The notes beneath the pieces were generated by a model. It made no database searches, was not told the origin of the DNA, and was given only the letters and a program-made list of their open reading frames with translations. Below are positions 1 through 12,700 of a stretch of 64,000 bases of DNA, one piece after another. This DNA is from Thecaphora thlaspeos. Taxonomy: Eukaryota; Basidiomycota; Ustilaginomycetes; Urocystidales; Glomosporiaceae. The translations under genes were made by a program, and so were the position numbers. The stretch is taken from assembly GCA_900291925.1 (NCBI GenBank), contig UWYS01000003.1, forward strand, positions 558,001-622,000, in the 5' to 3' direction. Position 1 is the first letter of the stretch. Each line of letters starts with the position of its first letter.

Positions 1-3000
1 CCTGATTCCGGGTCGTAGCTACGCCCGCTTAGGGTTCGGCTTAGTGCGCTCGCGCTTCCAGCCATCTCCGTCCTGGTTGTTGCGTTGTCGGATCGATGGC
101 TGGTCAGATTTGCGGTCGGACCTGTGTAGGCGGAGGCGGAGGCGGATGCAGATGCGGTTGCGGTTGCGGTTGCGGTAGCAGCTGCTAGAGCGGTGGAATC
201 GAGCGCCTGCTCTGCAGCGGCAGAGCTGCGCCTTGGCCTTTGTGGCCGGACCACTTCGAAGCCTTTAGACTCGGTGGCGTCGTCCGGGGCCGAGTCGAGC
301 ATTACGTCCGGTCGATCCTTGTCAGCGCCGTCCTTGTCCGTGATGCCGCCGAAGGCGAGCGAGAGAGCGCCCAGCGCTGCGCTCATCTTTCCTAGACCCC
401 GCCAAGCCCCTTGGCTCCTGGAGGGCCCACGACCCGCCCCGCCGAAGTCGTCATCATCATCATCGTCGTCGTCGCTGCTATCCTCGGTGTGTGCGCCGCT
501 GCGTCGCTGCCAGAACTTTTTCTTGCTCTCTCCTGCCACTTTGCTGGACGGGTAGCCGCTTGAGGCATACTGGGCGGCAGCCTGGGTGCTGCTGAGGTCC
601 GTGGGCCTGTTGGCTGGCGGTGAAGCAATCGACCTTGGCCTGTCACTGTAGTCGTCGACCGCTGTACCTTGGCTTAGGGACCGCAGCTTCTGTCTTGACA
701 AGCTGGCGCTCAAGCCCGCCCTAGCATTCGGTCCTGCCGTGGCGGAAGAAGGGTCGACCGAGACTGCCCTGTAGGGCGAGGCGTCGCTGGCTTTCCCGCC
801 GCCCGTCCTGACGAAGCCTGCGGCGGCTGGCGGCGAAGCTGGACGTCCCGCCCCTGTGCCGGGCGCCCAAGACGGATTGCTGGGGTTGGTCGCTATCTGC
901 GAAGGCATTGCGGCCATGATGATACCATCATCATGGGGATCGCCACGGAAGTAAGTCGAGTACGGGCCGCTTGTATCATTAAGGTAGTCCGCGGGCGACT
1001 TGCGACCGTGGTGCTGGCCGTCAAGGTACGAGGCGTAGGAGGTCTGCCGCGAATGCATGGGTATCTTTGAGGTCGACGATGGCAGCGATGAATGCACCTG
1101 GCCGGGTGAGCTTGGGTCAGACGCTGGCAGACCAGCCCGAGAGCCCGGTTGCGCGGCATTGGCCAGCATCAACGTCTGCGTATTGGTCGATCCAGATCGA
1201 TTGAGGGCCTGTCTGGACAGCCTCCTCGGTTTGCTGAGCTGAATCGCGTCCTTCCGCCTTCGAAGCTCGCGGCAGGCACCGCCTAGGCCAGAGGATCGAG
1301 CGGAAGCCCTTTCGTGAAAGGGCACTCTTCCGAAGACGCGTACCAGTCCCTCGACGATCTTGACCAGGAGGATGAGGGCCGCGCAGACGTACAATATGCC
1401 TTGAATCAAGAGGATGACATACGTCAGCCAGCCGACCGGCTCTCGACCGAAATTGACGAGTGAGGACAAGAGGAGGACCAGCACCGCGGTAATGATGCGC
1501 AGCACGCTCGCTACAAAGCTGATCGGGCCCATCGCGGCGCCGTCTCCCCAGGGTAGCCAGAGACTGGCCCCCAGGGCAAACAGCACCTCGGATACGAGGA
1601 TGATGAGCGCCTGCGCGGTGCCGCTGCTCTGACCGGCCCCGATGACGACGCCGAGCACGAGCGAATGTATAAAGTCGATCGCGCAGAAGAGCTGAGAGCC
1701 GGGGCTATAGGTGTTGTAGATGGGTCCGAGAGCGCCGAACGCGCCGATCGAGTCGTAAAGCTTGGCCGTGGGTGTTCGGGAGATTCGAAGAACGAGGTAG
1801 GCAGGGATGAGTACTGACAGGAACGCAAACGCGACGGCAGCCAAAGCTACCGACGTTAGGGAGAACCGGCCTGGGTTCGACATGTTGTAGGTCGCGAAGA
1901 TAGTGATGGGCAAGTGGAAGAGGAAGACGGCTCGCGCGAGGTTGCCGTGCAACATCTTGAGGTGAATACTGTTGTTGCTGGACCCAAAGAGGCTGCGCCC
2001 CGGCTTTCCCAGGAAGCGGTAGCCGCCCCGGGTGCGACTGAGCGATGAGCGAGCGACGCCTTCGTCGTGCAGATCAGTAGTCTCCTTTGAGCGGACGGGT
2101 CCGTCCAGCTGAAGCGCCAGGTCCGCTCCGTCCTCCTTGCGCTTCTGGAAGCGCAGGAGGGTGTCGTGGACAGAGTCGATGGTCCAGGCCACCGCCGAGA
2201 CGGCCACAACGGCAGCTACGATGATGAGCCACATGGCGACGCATGTGCCAAAGAGATCCTTGGGGCGGAGTCCGATGGCGCGCGCAAAGGCTTCGATGCC
2301 GGACTTGGCACCATCGAGGTTAAGGAAAACGTTTGGCTGGCTCTCGTTCATGTACAGGGGCGAAGCGGTGTTGGCGAACTGCGCTCCAATGTCTCCAGCG
2401 GGAAGTGTGGTCTGCGTAGCGAGAAGTCCTGTACCGCCTGATGCGTCGCCGGAGCGGACGACGGTGGTGTTGCCAACCAAGCTGGCCCAGGCTGCCCGCT
2501 GGAAGAAGGGATAGGCGAATGCGGGCCATCTCACGGCGATCATGGCCAGGGCGGCGACGAACTGGGTATGCATAATGATGTCCCAGCAGCCTGGAGTTGT
2601 GAAGCGGAGCAGGGATGCGCTCGAGGCGAGCTGCTGCCCGCTTAGCGACGCGACGATGGTTGGGGCAATGGTGTCGCGGATGACGTTTGGCTGGCTGCCT
2701 TCGCGCGCCTTGTGGCGGAAGGTCTTTGCGCGAAAGGTGATGGCGCTCATGATCCTGGCCGCCGATACCACCAAGAGATAGCCGATGGCCAGTGCGATAG
2801 GGAACCACAGAATGAGTTCCCAGTACCACTTTGAGGCATTGTAGGGCGACACGAGGACCTCGAAGCAGGCCATCTCCCTGGTCGGGCTAGAGGTGTCGCT
2901 GAGGCGTATGCGTGTCCATAGGGTTCCGAGGTTGTAGGTATCGTTGAGCGGGATGCCGAGTCCGAGGGCGACTTGGCCGGGACCGTAGAGGCAGCCGGCC

Positions 3001-3567
3001 GGGACGATGAGGAGGTTGTCCGGATCGGGGCGGGTGGGGTATAGATGGTCGCAGAGGTACGAGTCGTTGCTGAACACTTGGAAGGTGAGGAAGTCCGTCT
3101 CGACGGAGAGGGTACCTGCGAGTCGCCGTATACAGCCGGGGATAAGGGACGTTCAGAGGCGGCGGCGGGCTCGGCCAGGAGAGACGCTAGGACGAGGTGG
3201 AAAGGAGCGTAGGGGAGCGGCAGCGACGACGACGACGACGACGACATGGCCAACGCTGGCTTGCAATGAAGCAGCAGTACTCACTGAGGGGCGGGGTTGC
3301 GAGGGAGCTGTTGGCCGTCTGCCCGACTGCATCAGTGTCGCCTATGGCCGTGATGCGGAAGACGCCCTTTGTGTAGTCGTACCGGTCCTGGAGGAGATTG
3401 ATGTGGCTGGTGTCGTGGTCGAGCTGGACGTAGACAGACGAGATGTTGAGCCTGTAGGCGGGCTCTGCGGCGATGGCAGCGACCGAGTCATGGCAGGGTG
3501 TAAAGGCGACCTGCAGAATGTCTGGCTGGAGTGGTGCTGCATCCTCGAGCTGTCGCCTCGCCGCCAT
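1..3567 (-). CDS. TRP/FLC-like polytopic membrane channel protein, 3' part of gene (runs off left edge)
   Basis: Exons read on the minus strand are 3567-3285 and 3115-1, joined at a GTGAGTACTG donor and a CTCGCAG acceptor with matching phase; the second exon stays open to the window edge, so the C-terminus is missing. About 1,132 residues are visible. Residues ~10-190 are a lumenal/extracellular ML-like domain with several Asn-Ser/Thr sites, followed at ~195-690 by about nine hydrophobic helices (for example around YWELILWFPIALAIGYLL and the last near ILYVCAALILLVKIV). The remaining tail is Ser/Pro-rich and disordered, with a run of nine Asp near 450-475 and an Ala/Thr-rich repeat near 120-180. 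This layout (ML-like domain, TRP domain, long cytosolic tail) fits the fungal Pkd2/flavin-carrier TRP-like family, which acts in calcium and cell-wall stress signalling. The ATG at 3567 gives no signal peptide although the family has one, so a short upstream exon in 3600-3900 is probable. Confidence 0.75.
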
Positions 3568-4104
3568 CGCCGGCCGTCTGAAGGGGAGAGCGGGTCTCTG
3601 GGGAGCCAGAGGCTTAGCGCGGTGCCGGGGGAGGGGGGGGGTGAGATGGCGCTAGATCGAGCTTCGTTGTCGGACTCGATCCCGAAAGCCCAAAAGGTAG
3701 GCCTGAGGAGAGGGAGGCCTTGTCTTGTGCGTGGCGTGTGTGCGCGCAGGGCTGGTTGCTCGCCTTGCGGGGAGGGGGTGTTGGTGGAGGAGGAGGAAGA
3801 GGCGGAGGAGAGCAAGATGCCGCGCCGGGGGACTGGCAGAGACGTGCGCGCCAGCCTCGCAGGGCTACTGCTTAGACTCTAGGGCCTGGGTCTGCCCAAA
3901 GTCGAGGGCTAGGGGAGAGGGCGACGCCGCTGGCGTCCATCCCGGCCGATACAGGCAAAGGAGGCCGCCGTGTGGCTTGTCGGTCGCCTGGCCGTGGCGC
4001 GCTGCACTCTCTCGACTCTCACCCACAGCTGGCTGTCCTGGCTAGGTGGCGCCAGAGTCTGTGCGGGGGTTTGGCGCGATTGACGAATTGTGGCTGAAGT
4101 CTTT

Positions 4105-4172
4105 GGCCGGGCCAGGCCGCCCACAGCCGCCCACAGCCGCCGAAAGCCGCCGAAAGCCGCCGAAAGCCGCCG
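4105..4172. repeat. Decamer minisatellite
   Basis: Tandem copies of a 10-nt unit of the form GCCGCCCACA (two copies) turning into GCCGCCGAAA (three copies) stand directly before the CT microsatellite. Confidence 0.8.
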
Positions 4173-4191
4173 AGACGGCCAAGCAACTAAA

Positions 4192-4193
<2 letters not shown>

Positions 4194-4249
<56 letters not shown>
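4194..4249 (+). repeat. (CT)n microsatellite, about 28 units
   Basis: An uninterrupted CT dinucleotide run lies about 490 nt upstream of the RGS start codon, in the divergent promoter. On the minus strand it is a GA repeat. Confidence 0.97.
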
Positions 4250-4251
<2 letters not shown>

Positions 4252-4739
4252 GCTCGACGAGCAGCAACGCAGCGCCCGCCTCGTCGCGCCATCTACATAT
4301 CCGTCAGGCCGCCCCCCCTTCCCTCTTCATCTTTCCCCTTGCGGAAAGCTTGACCCGCCCTCTTCACATCGCCCTCTCCTCACGCACAGCCATCGACCTT
4401 GCGCTCCTCTTACCACCCCGCCTATCCGTCTCGACTCGCCCTAACACGGCCCCGCTTCCCCCGCGCCCCCTCCCTCCCCGCGGGCCCAACCTACCCTACC
4501 TCTCCAATCCTACGGCCCTCGGCACTGGCGCTCAGCTCGTTGCAACGTTTCTGCACACCATCACAGTACATCTCGCATTACTCCAATCCTACCTGCCGGC
4601 CCACCTTGCCCACTCTTCTTCGCTCCTGCTCCGCCTCGCCAGGACGGACCACTGCGCCCTCCGAACAAAGGCCCCACCCCCGTGACACAGCCGCAGCCTT
4701 GGATTTTCCAACCGCCACCCCGCCACCGACACCCTTACA

Positions 4740-7336
4740 ATGTCGCCAAACGGCAGCTCAAGCAGCCTCTCGGCTAACATCGCCACACGCACAAGACAAC
4801 ACACTAGCAGCAGAATGATGAAGACCACAAAGAGGGGTCGCCCCTTTGCAAAGGTGAGCATTTCCATCCCTCTTCCCGAGCAAGCACCTTCCCTTTGCAG
4901 CATTCACGCTACAAGCTAGCTGCGCGTGCATCGCCAGCCCGCCTTTGGACTATTGCCACATAGCCGCCACCGCCTCGCCCCTTTCTCGGCAGGCGCAGGA
5001 CTTCGACGAGCGACCCCCGCGGCCTCGCTACGCCCTGATCGCTCCTACGCGAGCAAGGCTGACTCCTGTTGCCTCCCCGGTGCATCCTCTTTCCACGCCC
5101 CCAGGACACGCACGACCTCTTTGCGACGCTCATCGTATCGCTCAATCTGACGGCACATCGGCAGTTCTTCAAGACCTACCACAACTCTTTCACCACGGAC
5201 GAGGCCGTCGAAAACCTCTCGGCGCTCAAGTTCTCCCAGTCCAACCGCCTGCCCGACCCAAACGAGCCCAGCCGCATCGTCACGACCACCACTACCACCA
5301 CCTTTAGCATGAACAGGGAAATGGCAAAGGGCATCTGCCAGCACTTCATGGACGCCAGGCTGATTGAAAACGCCGCCGACCTCTCTAGCAGCATCTTCAA
5401 GGACAAGGGCGTTTACGTCCTCACACCAAAGGGCCTCCACATCCTCGAGCGTTTCATCACTAAGAACGGCATCAACGGCGAGCACCTCCTCAAGGTCTTT
5501 TCGTCCCAGCCCATCTGCATGAAGCTGCTCCACCTCGAGAGACGCCTCAGTGACGACGAGCTGCTCATCAACGGCCCCGTCCTCGAGGTCATCTTTCGCC
5601 GCGTCGCCGGGCGAAGTCCCAACTACAACGTCGACGCAAATGGCGCTCGCTCGTCGCTCGACCAGCCCGGCTCCTTTGATCGTGCGATGGGCGTCGAGCT
5701 CCAGGACGTCCAGGAAAAGGTCAAGGATTACGGTCTCAAGACCTTCCGATACACCTTCAACGCCCTCTCAGCCATCGACTGGCTCTGCGACTTCACCACA
5801 GTCTGCGGCAAGGATGAGGCCGCCGAGATCGCGGCGCACTTTGTCCGCGTCGGCCTGCTCACCCTCATCGTCGACAAGTCGCGCAGGGAGCAGGAGCCTT
5901 ACGACGACCGCGACGTCATCATGCGGGTCGACGACGGCCGCGGCAGCGTCACCGAGGGCCACTTTCGCTGCCACCAGAAGGCCATCTACGGTATCTCTGA
6001 GCGAGGTAGCATGGTCGCGCGGTGGGACGCGCCCGCCGGAGCAGACGATTCGAGCTCCTTCCGAGGCACCAGCTCGCACCGCAGGCAGTCGTTCGACACC
6101 TTAGAGACCGCTGCAGGCGATCGCGGCGATGCCAACGGCTCCAGTCATCCCGCCAAGGCGGCAGAGGAGCGAAGCAAGCTCGCCGACATCCCTTCGAGCC
6201 CTAACCTTTCTAGTCCCAAGAAGAATCCTAACCCGAAGGAGAGAACCCTCCCCAAGGACAGGACCCTCTCGCGCAAGGCGTCCACCGTCGATCGCGTCCG
6301 AGGCGACGACAGCGCCAACGGTGTCAACGGAGCATCGTCGCCGGCCGCTTCCGTCGGTCAGGGCATCGCGGACACGTCGCCGTACAACTCGAGGGACAGC
6401 AATACGAACCGTCTCAAGAACATCCTTGAGGAGCCCGCGCTGCGTCTGCTCTTCCGGGAGTTCCTGCGGCAGAATTTCTGTGAAGAAAACCTCAGCTTCT
6501 GGCTCGACGTGCAAGACTTCAAGCGGAGGTTTCACACGACGAGCAGCGCGATGGCCGTACAAGGTGCGATGGGAGCGGCGGAGAACGGTGCCGGCCCTCA
6601 AAAGATGGGCATGGGCCGCAAAATCGGACGCACCCTCACCGGCGCCCTGAGCAGCGGAGGCAGCGAAAAGGACAAGGACGCGCCGATGCAGGGCTACACT
6701 GCGATGGAAAAGCACCAGCAGGACCTCGTCAGCATGGCGTTCGTCATCTTCAACACGTATCTGGCGCCAGCCTCTCCGAGCGAGCTCAACATCGAGCACA
6801 ACCTCCGCGCAGAGCTCGTCGTCTACATGGCCAGGATCCTTTCAGACGCCAAGGCCGCCGAAGTCACGCCGAGCACGCTATCGCCGATGGCATCGGCCAC
6901 GTCCACATCAATCCCGCCCAGCGAGGCTGGAGGAAACGTCTTCACCTCAGCCGCAGCCACCCGCTCCGAGACGAGCTTAGAGGAGAGAAAGGCCATTGTC
7001 GCCGCCCAGCGGATCCGCATCCCCCTGCACGCGAGCCAGCTGCAGACCATGGTGAGGCTCTACGACCGGATCCAGGACCACATCTTCCAGCTCATGGCCA
7101 CCGACTCTGTACCACGCTTCATCAAAGACCCGCGCTTCGTCCAACTCGTTAGGAGCGTCGACGAATACACCGAGGCGCTCGAAGCCGGACGCATCGACCC
7201 ACACGAGAACGCTGGGCCGGCGATTGGCCGCGAGGTTGTCGAGGCCATGCAGCTACGCGCGTCCGACTTCCACACTATCGCCAAGGGCAGCAGCCAGGAC
7301 GGCGGGTCGAGGCGGTCGGGCGACAACTCGTCTTGA
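4740..7336 (+). CDS. Regulator of G-protein signalling (FlbA/Sst2/Thn1-type, DEP + RGS domains)
   Basis: Exons are 4740-4853 and 5105-7336 (intron 251 nt, GTGAGC...CCAG, phase 0), giving 781 residues. The short first exon was found because it completes the conserved N-terminal block: it ends in KTTKRGRPFAK and the next exon starts DTHDLFATLIVSL, a junction typical of fungal Sst2/FlbA proteins. Residues ~39-160 and ~245-320 are DEP-type regions that in this family anchor the protein to a receptor tail at the membrane. Residues ~474-727 form the RGS domain (LRLLFREFLRQNFCEENLSF at its start, SVPRFIKDPRFVQLV at its end), broken by two Ser/Ala/Gly-rich insertions as is usual in fungi. The protein should accelerate GTP hydrolysis by a G-alpha subunit and so damp pheromone, nutrient or cAMP signalling. 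The linker (~330-470) is charged and Ser-rich. Confidence 0.9.
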
Positions 7337-8244
7337 AAGGTCTCGGCCACCACAGCGGCTTCTTCCCCTCCCCCGGCGGCGAGCATTAAATCGCCGAAGC
7401 TGGAGCAGGGGATCGCCCGATAAGCCACGATACAATGCATTTTGTCTGTTCGGCGATCAGCTCCTCGCCTGGTAATCTCGAGAGGCAACCTTGACGTGCA
7501 CTCGCCTCGCCGTTCGACCCCCTTGTCGACGCACCGCACGATTCCGATCGACGCTCAGCCACATTTGTCGCTTCGTATCGCACCCACCAAAACTTGCCTC
7601 GTTCTCGCCGACCGACGTCTCTTTAATCAGCATCTTTTCTGCATACGCCACCATCTGTAGCCAAGTCCTCAAAACCCCTTCCTCCTCCCTGCGCGTTTAG
7701 GCATCCATCCCCCGGCCCCTTTAGGCGAGGGGCACTCATTCCCTCGGCATCGCCCTCCGCTCCGCTCCACTGTCGTATCACTGTCTTCCTCCATATACAT
7801 TGTCTATCCTCGCTCGCTCGCTCCCTATGTCTCTTCTCATGCCTTGACGTTCCCTCGTGTCGTCCGCCCCTGTGTAGCTCTCATAGATTCTCTGGGATAC
7901 TCTTTACCGCTAATCTTGCGAAACGCTCGTCCTCTGTAATGCGGAGCAATTCTTTCAGCCGTGGATGGGCACTGCCTCACTCTCTTTTTCTCTCTGCCTC
8001 TCTCTCTGGCCTGAATGTGCGTAGGATCTCGGTTGAGCAATGGAATGTAACCATGAATCCTCTTCGATGCATGCAAGGGAAGGGACGTTTTGTTGGAGCT
8101 AATCGTACAAGGTCATGTCACGCCTTTTGAGAGCCAAGACAGTCACGCGAAATGAGAGGAGCCGAGGCGGAGGAAGTGGTCTGGAAGCGTTTGTGGGAGG
8201 TGCGGCGGACGCGTGAGCTGCTTCCTGGGCGTCGAAATGATGTG
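7337..8244. other. Convergent intergenic region, no gene seen
   Basis: This is the gap between the stop codons of the RGS gene (+) and BUD31 (-). It is pyrimidine-rich to about 8000 and must hold both 3' UTRs. Short open frames here lack family features. Confidence 0.6.
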
Positions 8245-9118
8245 TCAATCTGCTGAAGCGCAGCCTCTGCAGCCTAAGATGTGTTGCACCAGTCCAAGCA
8301 ACATGAACCAGAGTCAGTCGGTCAGTTGCGATCTAGAGCCTTCCAACTTTCCGGGCGCCCCTACACCAGCCAGCTCAGGAAACGGACGACGCAGCCGCCG
8401 CAAAGAGCCAGCAGGGATAGTGAGGGGACAGGAAGACGCACCACAATGTACGCATTCCACCACGGTACCCTCTCTCAGCTGCGACTTTGGCACCCTGCAG
8501 ATGCAGGTCGAGCCTTGATAGTTCATGTCCTATCGTCCGTCGTTCGTTGTCAGCGATCATAGTAGGGTGGACAAAGATATTGAGGAGTGTCAGCGTCTTG
8601 CATTCGCGACCGGGGCCAGAGGCAGTGGTGGAGGGATGTCGGTGCAACCCACCCTAGATTGGATGCACCGGACGCAGCAGAGCTTTTCGTATCCGTTTCT
8701 CTTCCACTTTGCGATCAGGCTGTTCGTCGGTCCCCAGTCGACAAGTGGTATGAGTCCGGCATGGTGCCCGCGTCAGTACCCTTGTCCGCTACTTTCTCTT
8801 CTTCCGCAGCGCCTGCCTCGCATCAGCGATGTGCCGACGACGGAGTGCTACTCACTTTGCATCGGCGAACCCCTCCTTTAGCAGCCACTCGTAGAGCTCC
8901 TTTGAAATAGCTTTGCTCTTGTAGTACTGCTCGTAGATATACCGAGATCTCGTATGTGAGATGCGCATGATGGGCCATAGAGATTCGGCCTTGCGCTTTC
9001 CCTCGTTGCTCTCGTTTTCGGCGTCCCTCATGGCGCGGTCGTAGTCGTCCAGGACCGACGAGATCTCGTCGTACCCCTCGGGGGGCGGCTTGGAGCGTGT
9101 CGTCCGAATCTTGGGCAT
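8245..9118 (-). CDS. BUD31: Pre-mRNA splicing factor BUD31 (G10 protein)
   Basis: Four exons on the minus strand: 9118-8856, 8719-8653, 8529-8442 and 8273-8245, together 447 nt and 148 residues (about 144 in animals). All three introns have GT-AG ends and the phases fit. The protein begins [19 protein letters not shown], continues through [16 protein letters not shown] and [10 protein letters not shown], then the cysteine region [20 protein letters not shown] and [20 protein letters not shown], and ends [10 protein letters not shown]. The paired cysteines match the zinc-binding half of BUD31, a core component of the spliceosomal B-act/C complexes in the nucleus. The last exon is only 29 nt and codes the final nine residues; without it the reading frame runs into an unrelated tail. 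Its start is about 670 nt from the stop of the kinase gene, on the same strand. Confidence 0.95.
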
Positions 9119-9788
9119 CGTTGCAGTGCTGTGGGTCGAGTCGTGGGGAAAAGTAGCTTCCAAGGAGGGGCAAGAGATGGTGAGAGAAAAAGAGAAAACA
9201 ATCGCCGGTGGATGAGGGGTAGGTGACAGGTTTCGGTTGTGGTGGTGGCGGTGGTGGTGGTGGCGGAAGAAGGGACACGTCAAGGAGATCACGCACATTA
9301 ATCTCCAGCTGGCTGCACTCGAGCGAACATCGAGACCCGGCCTCCGCACCACGCATGACCCGGCTCCACCCTTAGCGCCACACGGAAGAAGGACGAGAGC
9401 AAACAAGCAAGCCTTCATCAGCACACAAGGCGAAATAGTTACTGGGATGGAACAAAACATGTAGTAGAGCGGTATGTCGGGACAAGGTCGGGCGACAGGG
9501 CAAGACAGGATACGGCGCGAACAGGGCGGGGTAGACAGGGATGGCGTGGGGAGGAGAGATAGCGATGGGCCTTGGGCCAGGGCATAGGTCAGGGGCGGGG
9601 TAAAGAGAGGGGGGAGGCTCTGTATATACTCATTGCGACGCCCACCTACTTCTCCTATGCGAATCCTCAGGTGTGTCGGTATGGAGAGAGACGGACGTAA
9701 CAAGCGATTGCGATGCAGAGAACCACAGGATAAAATCTCGGCAGCGGCAGGCAGGCAAAGCCGCCGGTGGACAACGAGCTGGATGGCC
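9119..9788. promoter_or_regulatory. BUD31 promoter and kinase 3' UTR
   Basis: Both flanking genes are on the minus strand, so this 670-nt gap holds the end of the kinase transcript and the BUD31 promoter. A GGT/GGC triplet-rich stretch near 9237-9270 is in the 5' leader of BUD31. No further gene is supported. Confidence 0.5.
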
Positions 9789-12700
9789 TTAGTCAACTCG
9801 CATCGGACTCCCCGGTACGATGCTGGCAGCGTGCGCGTCATCGATGACGGGGTTGCCGTTGGCGTCTAGTCGGAATCCATTCGTACCGCCGGCCTTGTTT
9901 CTGCGTTCCAGCAACGTAGCGCCGCTCATGTTGAGCTCGAAACCGCGCTTCCGCCCAGACGTACCGTGGGTACCCCGGTCTCGGGGTCCGGCGCGCCCGT
10001 CGTAGAGCGCAGCTTCCGCGAGCTTCCTGTCGGCACCACCTCGTCCCTGATACTGCTGTTGCGCGGGCTGCTGCTGAGGCTGATGGACGTGTCGAGATTC
10101 GCGGTGTTGCTCGACGGCCCGGCCAGCCTGCTCGCCATACTTCCTCCGTGTCTCATCTACCTCGTCGCTCTCGTCCTCTTCGTTGAGCTCGAACAGCGGC
10201 GCCTGTGCTCCCTGCCGTCTTCGTGCACCTTCTTCCTCCATCCGGTGAACGGCATAGGTGACGTCGAAGGCTTCTTTCAGCCGGTTGATGCCGGGCGACA
10301 TCATGGCGTTTCTGGCCGGTTTGCCCGTCTTCATGGCGGCGAGAAGCGGCGAGTCGAGCGGCATCTCGGACGTCTTGGCAAGCAGAATGTCGGCCGAGTC
10401 CAGGTTAGGAACGGGGTCCTTGACGTTGCACCATGGGTGGGCCAGGAACTCGTCGATCGTGTACCGCTGTCGAGGGTCAACGCAGAGCAGATGGCTGATG
10501 AGATCCTTGGACTCCTCGCTTATGTCGTCCCACCACGGGCTGAGGAAGGTGTAGTAGCCCTTGGCCACCTTTTCGGTCAGCACCGGGATCGACTCGTCGT
10601 AGAACGGCGGAAAGCCACACAGGAGGGTGTAAAGCACGCATCCAAGCGCCCACATGTCGACGCTCTTCGAGTAGCGTTCGTCCTTGACAATCTCGGGAGC
10701 CGTGTATCCAACGGTGCCGCACGGCGTCATCGTGCTTTCCTCCCAGACGACCTTGCTGAGTCCGAAGTCCGCAATCTTGACGCGGCCGATACCGCCACCT
10801 CCGATGCCGGGCATGAACTCTCCCTCGTCCTCCTTCTCTTCGTCATACGGGCGCTGAATGGGATTCTTGGAGGGGATGACCTTGATCGACTCGAAGAGCA
10901 GGTTCTCCGGCTTGATGTCGCTGTTGCGTGCAGAGAGCAGGCGAGGTGGCGTGCATGGTCAGCGGCAGCAACATTGAGGCTCGCGCTTGCCTCGAGCGAA
11001 ACTCACCGATGAACAACACCACGCTCCTCGTGCAGGTATCGGATGCCGTGCGCAACTTGCAGGATGACGTGCCTCGCGAGCGCCTCACTGAAATAGGTGA
11101 GCTTGACGATCTGATGGAAGAGCTCGCCGCCCTCGAGGAGCTCCAGGATCAGGTAATAGTATTCGCGAGATTCGGAGAACGAGATGAGCTCCACGATGCC
11201 TTCGTGTTTGAAGTTGCGCATGATCTGGACCTCCTTGAGGATGTTCGCTCTCTGTTTTGGGGAAGGGTGAAAAGGGTTAACGGTGGAGGTGCGGGCAGAG
11301 GCGCGGCCGAAGCAGGAGTGCGCAACAGTAGCCGCAGCGGGGAAAGAAGAAGGCAAGGGAGGTGGGGAGTGGTTAATACAAGCTGCACGCCACTACGAAG
11401 CGCAGCCCGGACAGTGGGAGTAGATGCGATGAGGAAGGGCCATAGAAGCGATGGAGACCAGGGGGGTTGGGGTGAAGGGAGGGGAGAGGAGAGGAGGGGG
11501 AGGCATGTAGGAACGGACCTCTGTCACCCGGTTCTTCTTCCGAAAGTTGGGATCGAGCCGTCCATCCGCCTATAGACATAGCAGGGTAACGACGAGGGCG
11601 GGGAGGGGTAACATTGTACAATAAACAACGCAAGGGTGAAATAAGAGATCAAATCGCGTCGAGCGCGCAAAACCAACAATGAAGCAGGTGAGGACGAGAG
11701 GACGAGGATCGAGAGGTTGGACGGTAAGTGGTTAGTCTTGTCCACTCTTGGCCGATCGTGCCGGAAGACGACAGCAGGGAGAGCGGAAATGAAACGGCTC
11801 AAAGAATCCGGAGACGAAGAATAACAGCGGAAAACAGGATCTCGACACAGAAGCAGCATGACGACCCCGACGACGACGCCAACCAGAGAGACGCGAGCAG
11901 CTCGTGTTACCCCTCTCTCCTGTCCGGAAATACCCTAGCTTGAGGTGTGGAGAGGTTCGGAGGAGAATCCGACCTTCCCGCGACACCAGGCTGGATACGT
12001 GTTTGCCCGCATGTCTCGTGCATCCGACGCAGAAACCTTGGCCAGAGGCTTCAGCGTCGGAGCCATATTGACACGGAGATGCGGAACTAACCAACCGTGG
12101 GTGAAGGGCGCTGGATCAGGCAGCAACACACGAGAGAGAGGAGAAGAGAGAGAGAGACAGAGAACAGAACGATGGGAACGCGACGACGAAGATGACACTC
12201 ACCTGGCTGCTGTTGAGCTCGTACTTGCGAACGACCTTGATGGCGACCTTTTCACCGGTTTGCTTGTCGCGCGCCTTGTAGACGTTCGAGAACGCGCCAT
12301 CGCCCATCTTGCAGATCAGGGTGAAACGCTCGTTGAGACCTTCGTAGTAGGGCATCTTCTCGGAAGCCTCGCGCTCCTCGGCCACGATCCTCTGAGCTTC
12401 CTTCTCGTACTGCTCGTTGGCTCCGGTGCCTTTACTTGATGCCCCACCAGGCGCCGCGGCCGCGGACGAGCGGTGACCATTGTTGCCGTGCGTTGACTGC
12501 ATGTTGGCTGCCGCTGTTTGCGATGCGCTTGCTGATGCTGTCGCCGCGCTGATGTGTTTCTGGCCAGCGGTCCTGCCCTGAGTTGCCGTCGACGAAGCGT
12601 GAGCTTGAGATGCCTTGGTGGGAGCGGGTGCGCCCTTTTCCGACGGGTTGAAGCCGGCCTGCTTGCTGGCCTGGTTAGCAGTGGAGTTTCCGAGAGGGAC

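Larger units (their letters stand above)
3568..4739. promoter_or_regulatory. Divergent promoter region between the channel gene and the RGS gene
   Basis: This non-coding stretch separates two divergently transcribed genes. It holds a decamer tandem repeat (about 4105-4172), a long CT repeat (4194-4249) and a pyrimidine-rich leader up to the RGS start codon. The first exon of the channel gene may begin inside 3600-3900. No other gene is supported. Confidence 0.5.

Noticed and set aside
8852..9841. Single 329-codon minus-strand frame
   Set aside because: Only its last ~88 codons are real (BUD31 exon 1, ATG at 9,118); the upstream part is untranslated leader that happens to be open.
12116..12199. 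Extension of the kinase exon past KYELNSSQ
   Set aside because: A GTGAGT donor follows and the kinase continues with RANILKEVQIMR at 11,251; the extension is intron.
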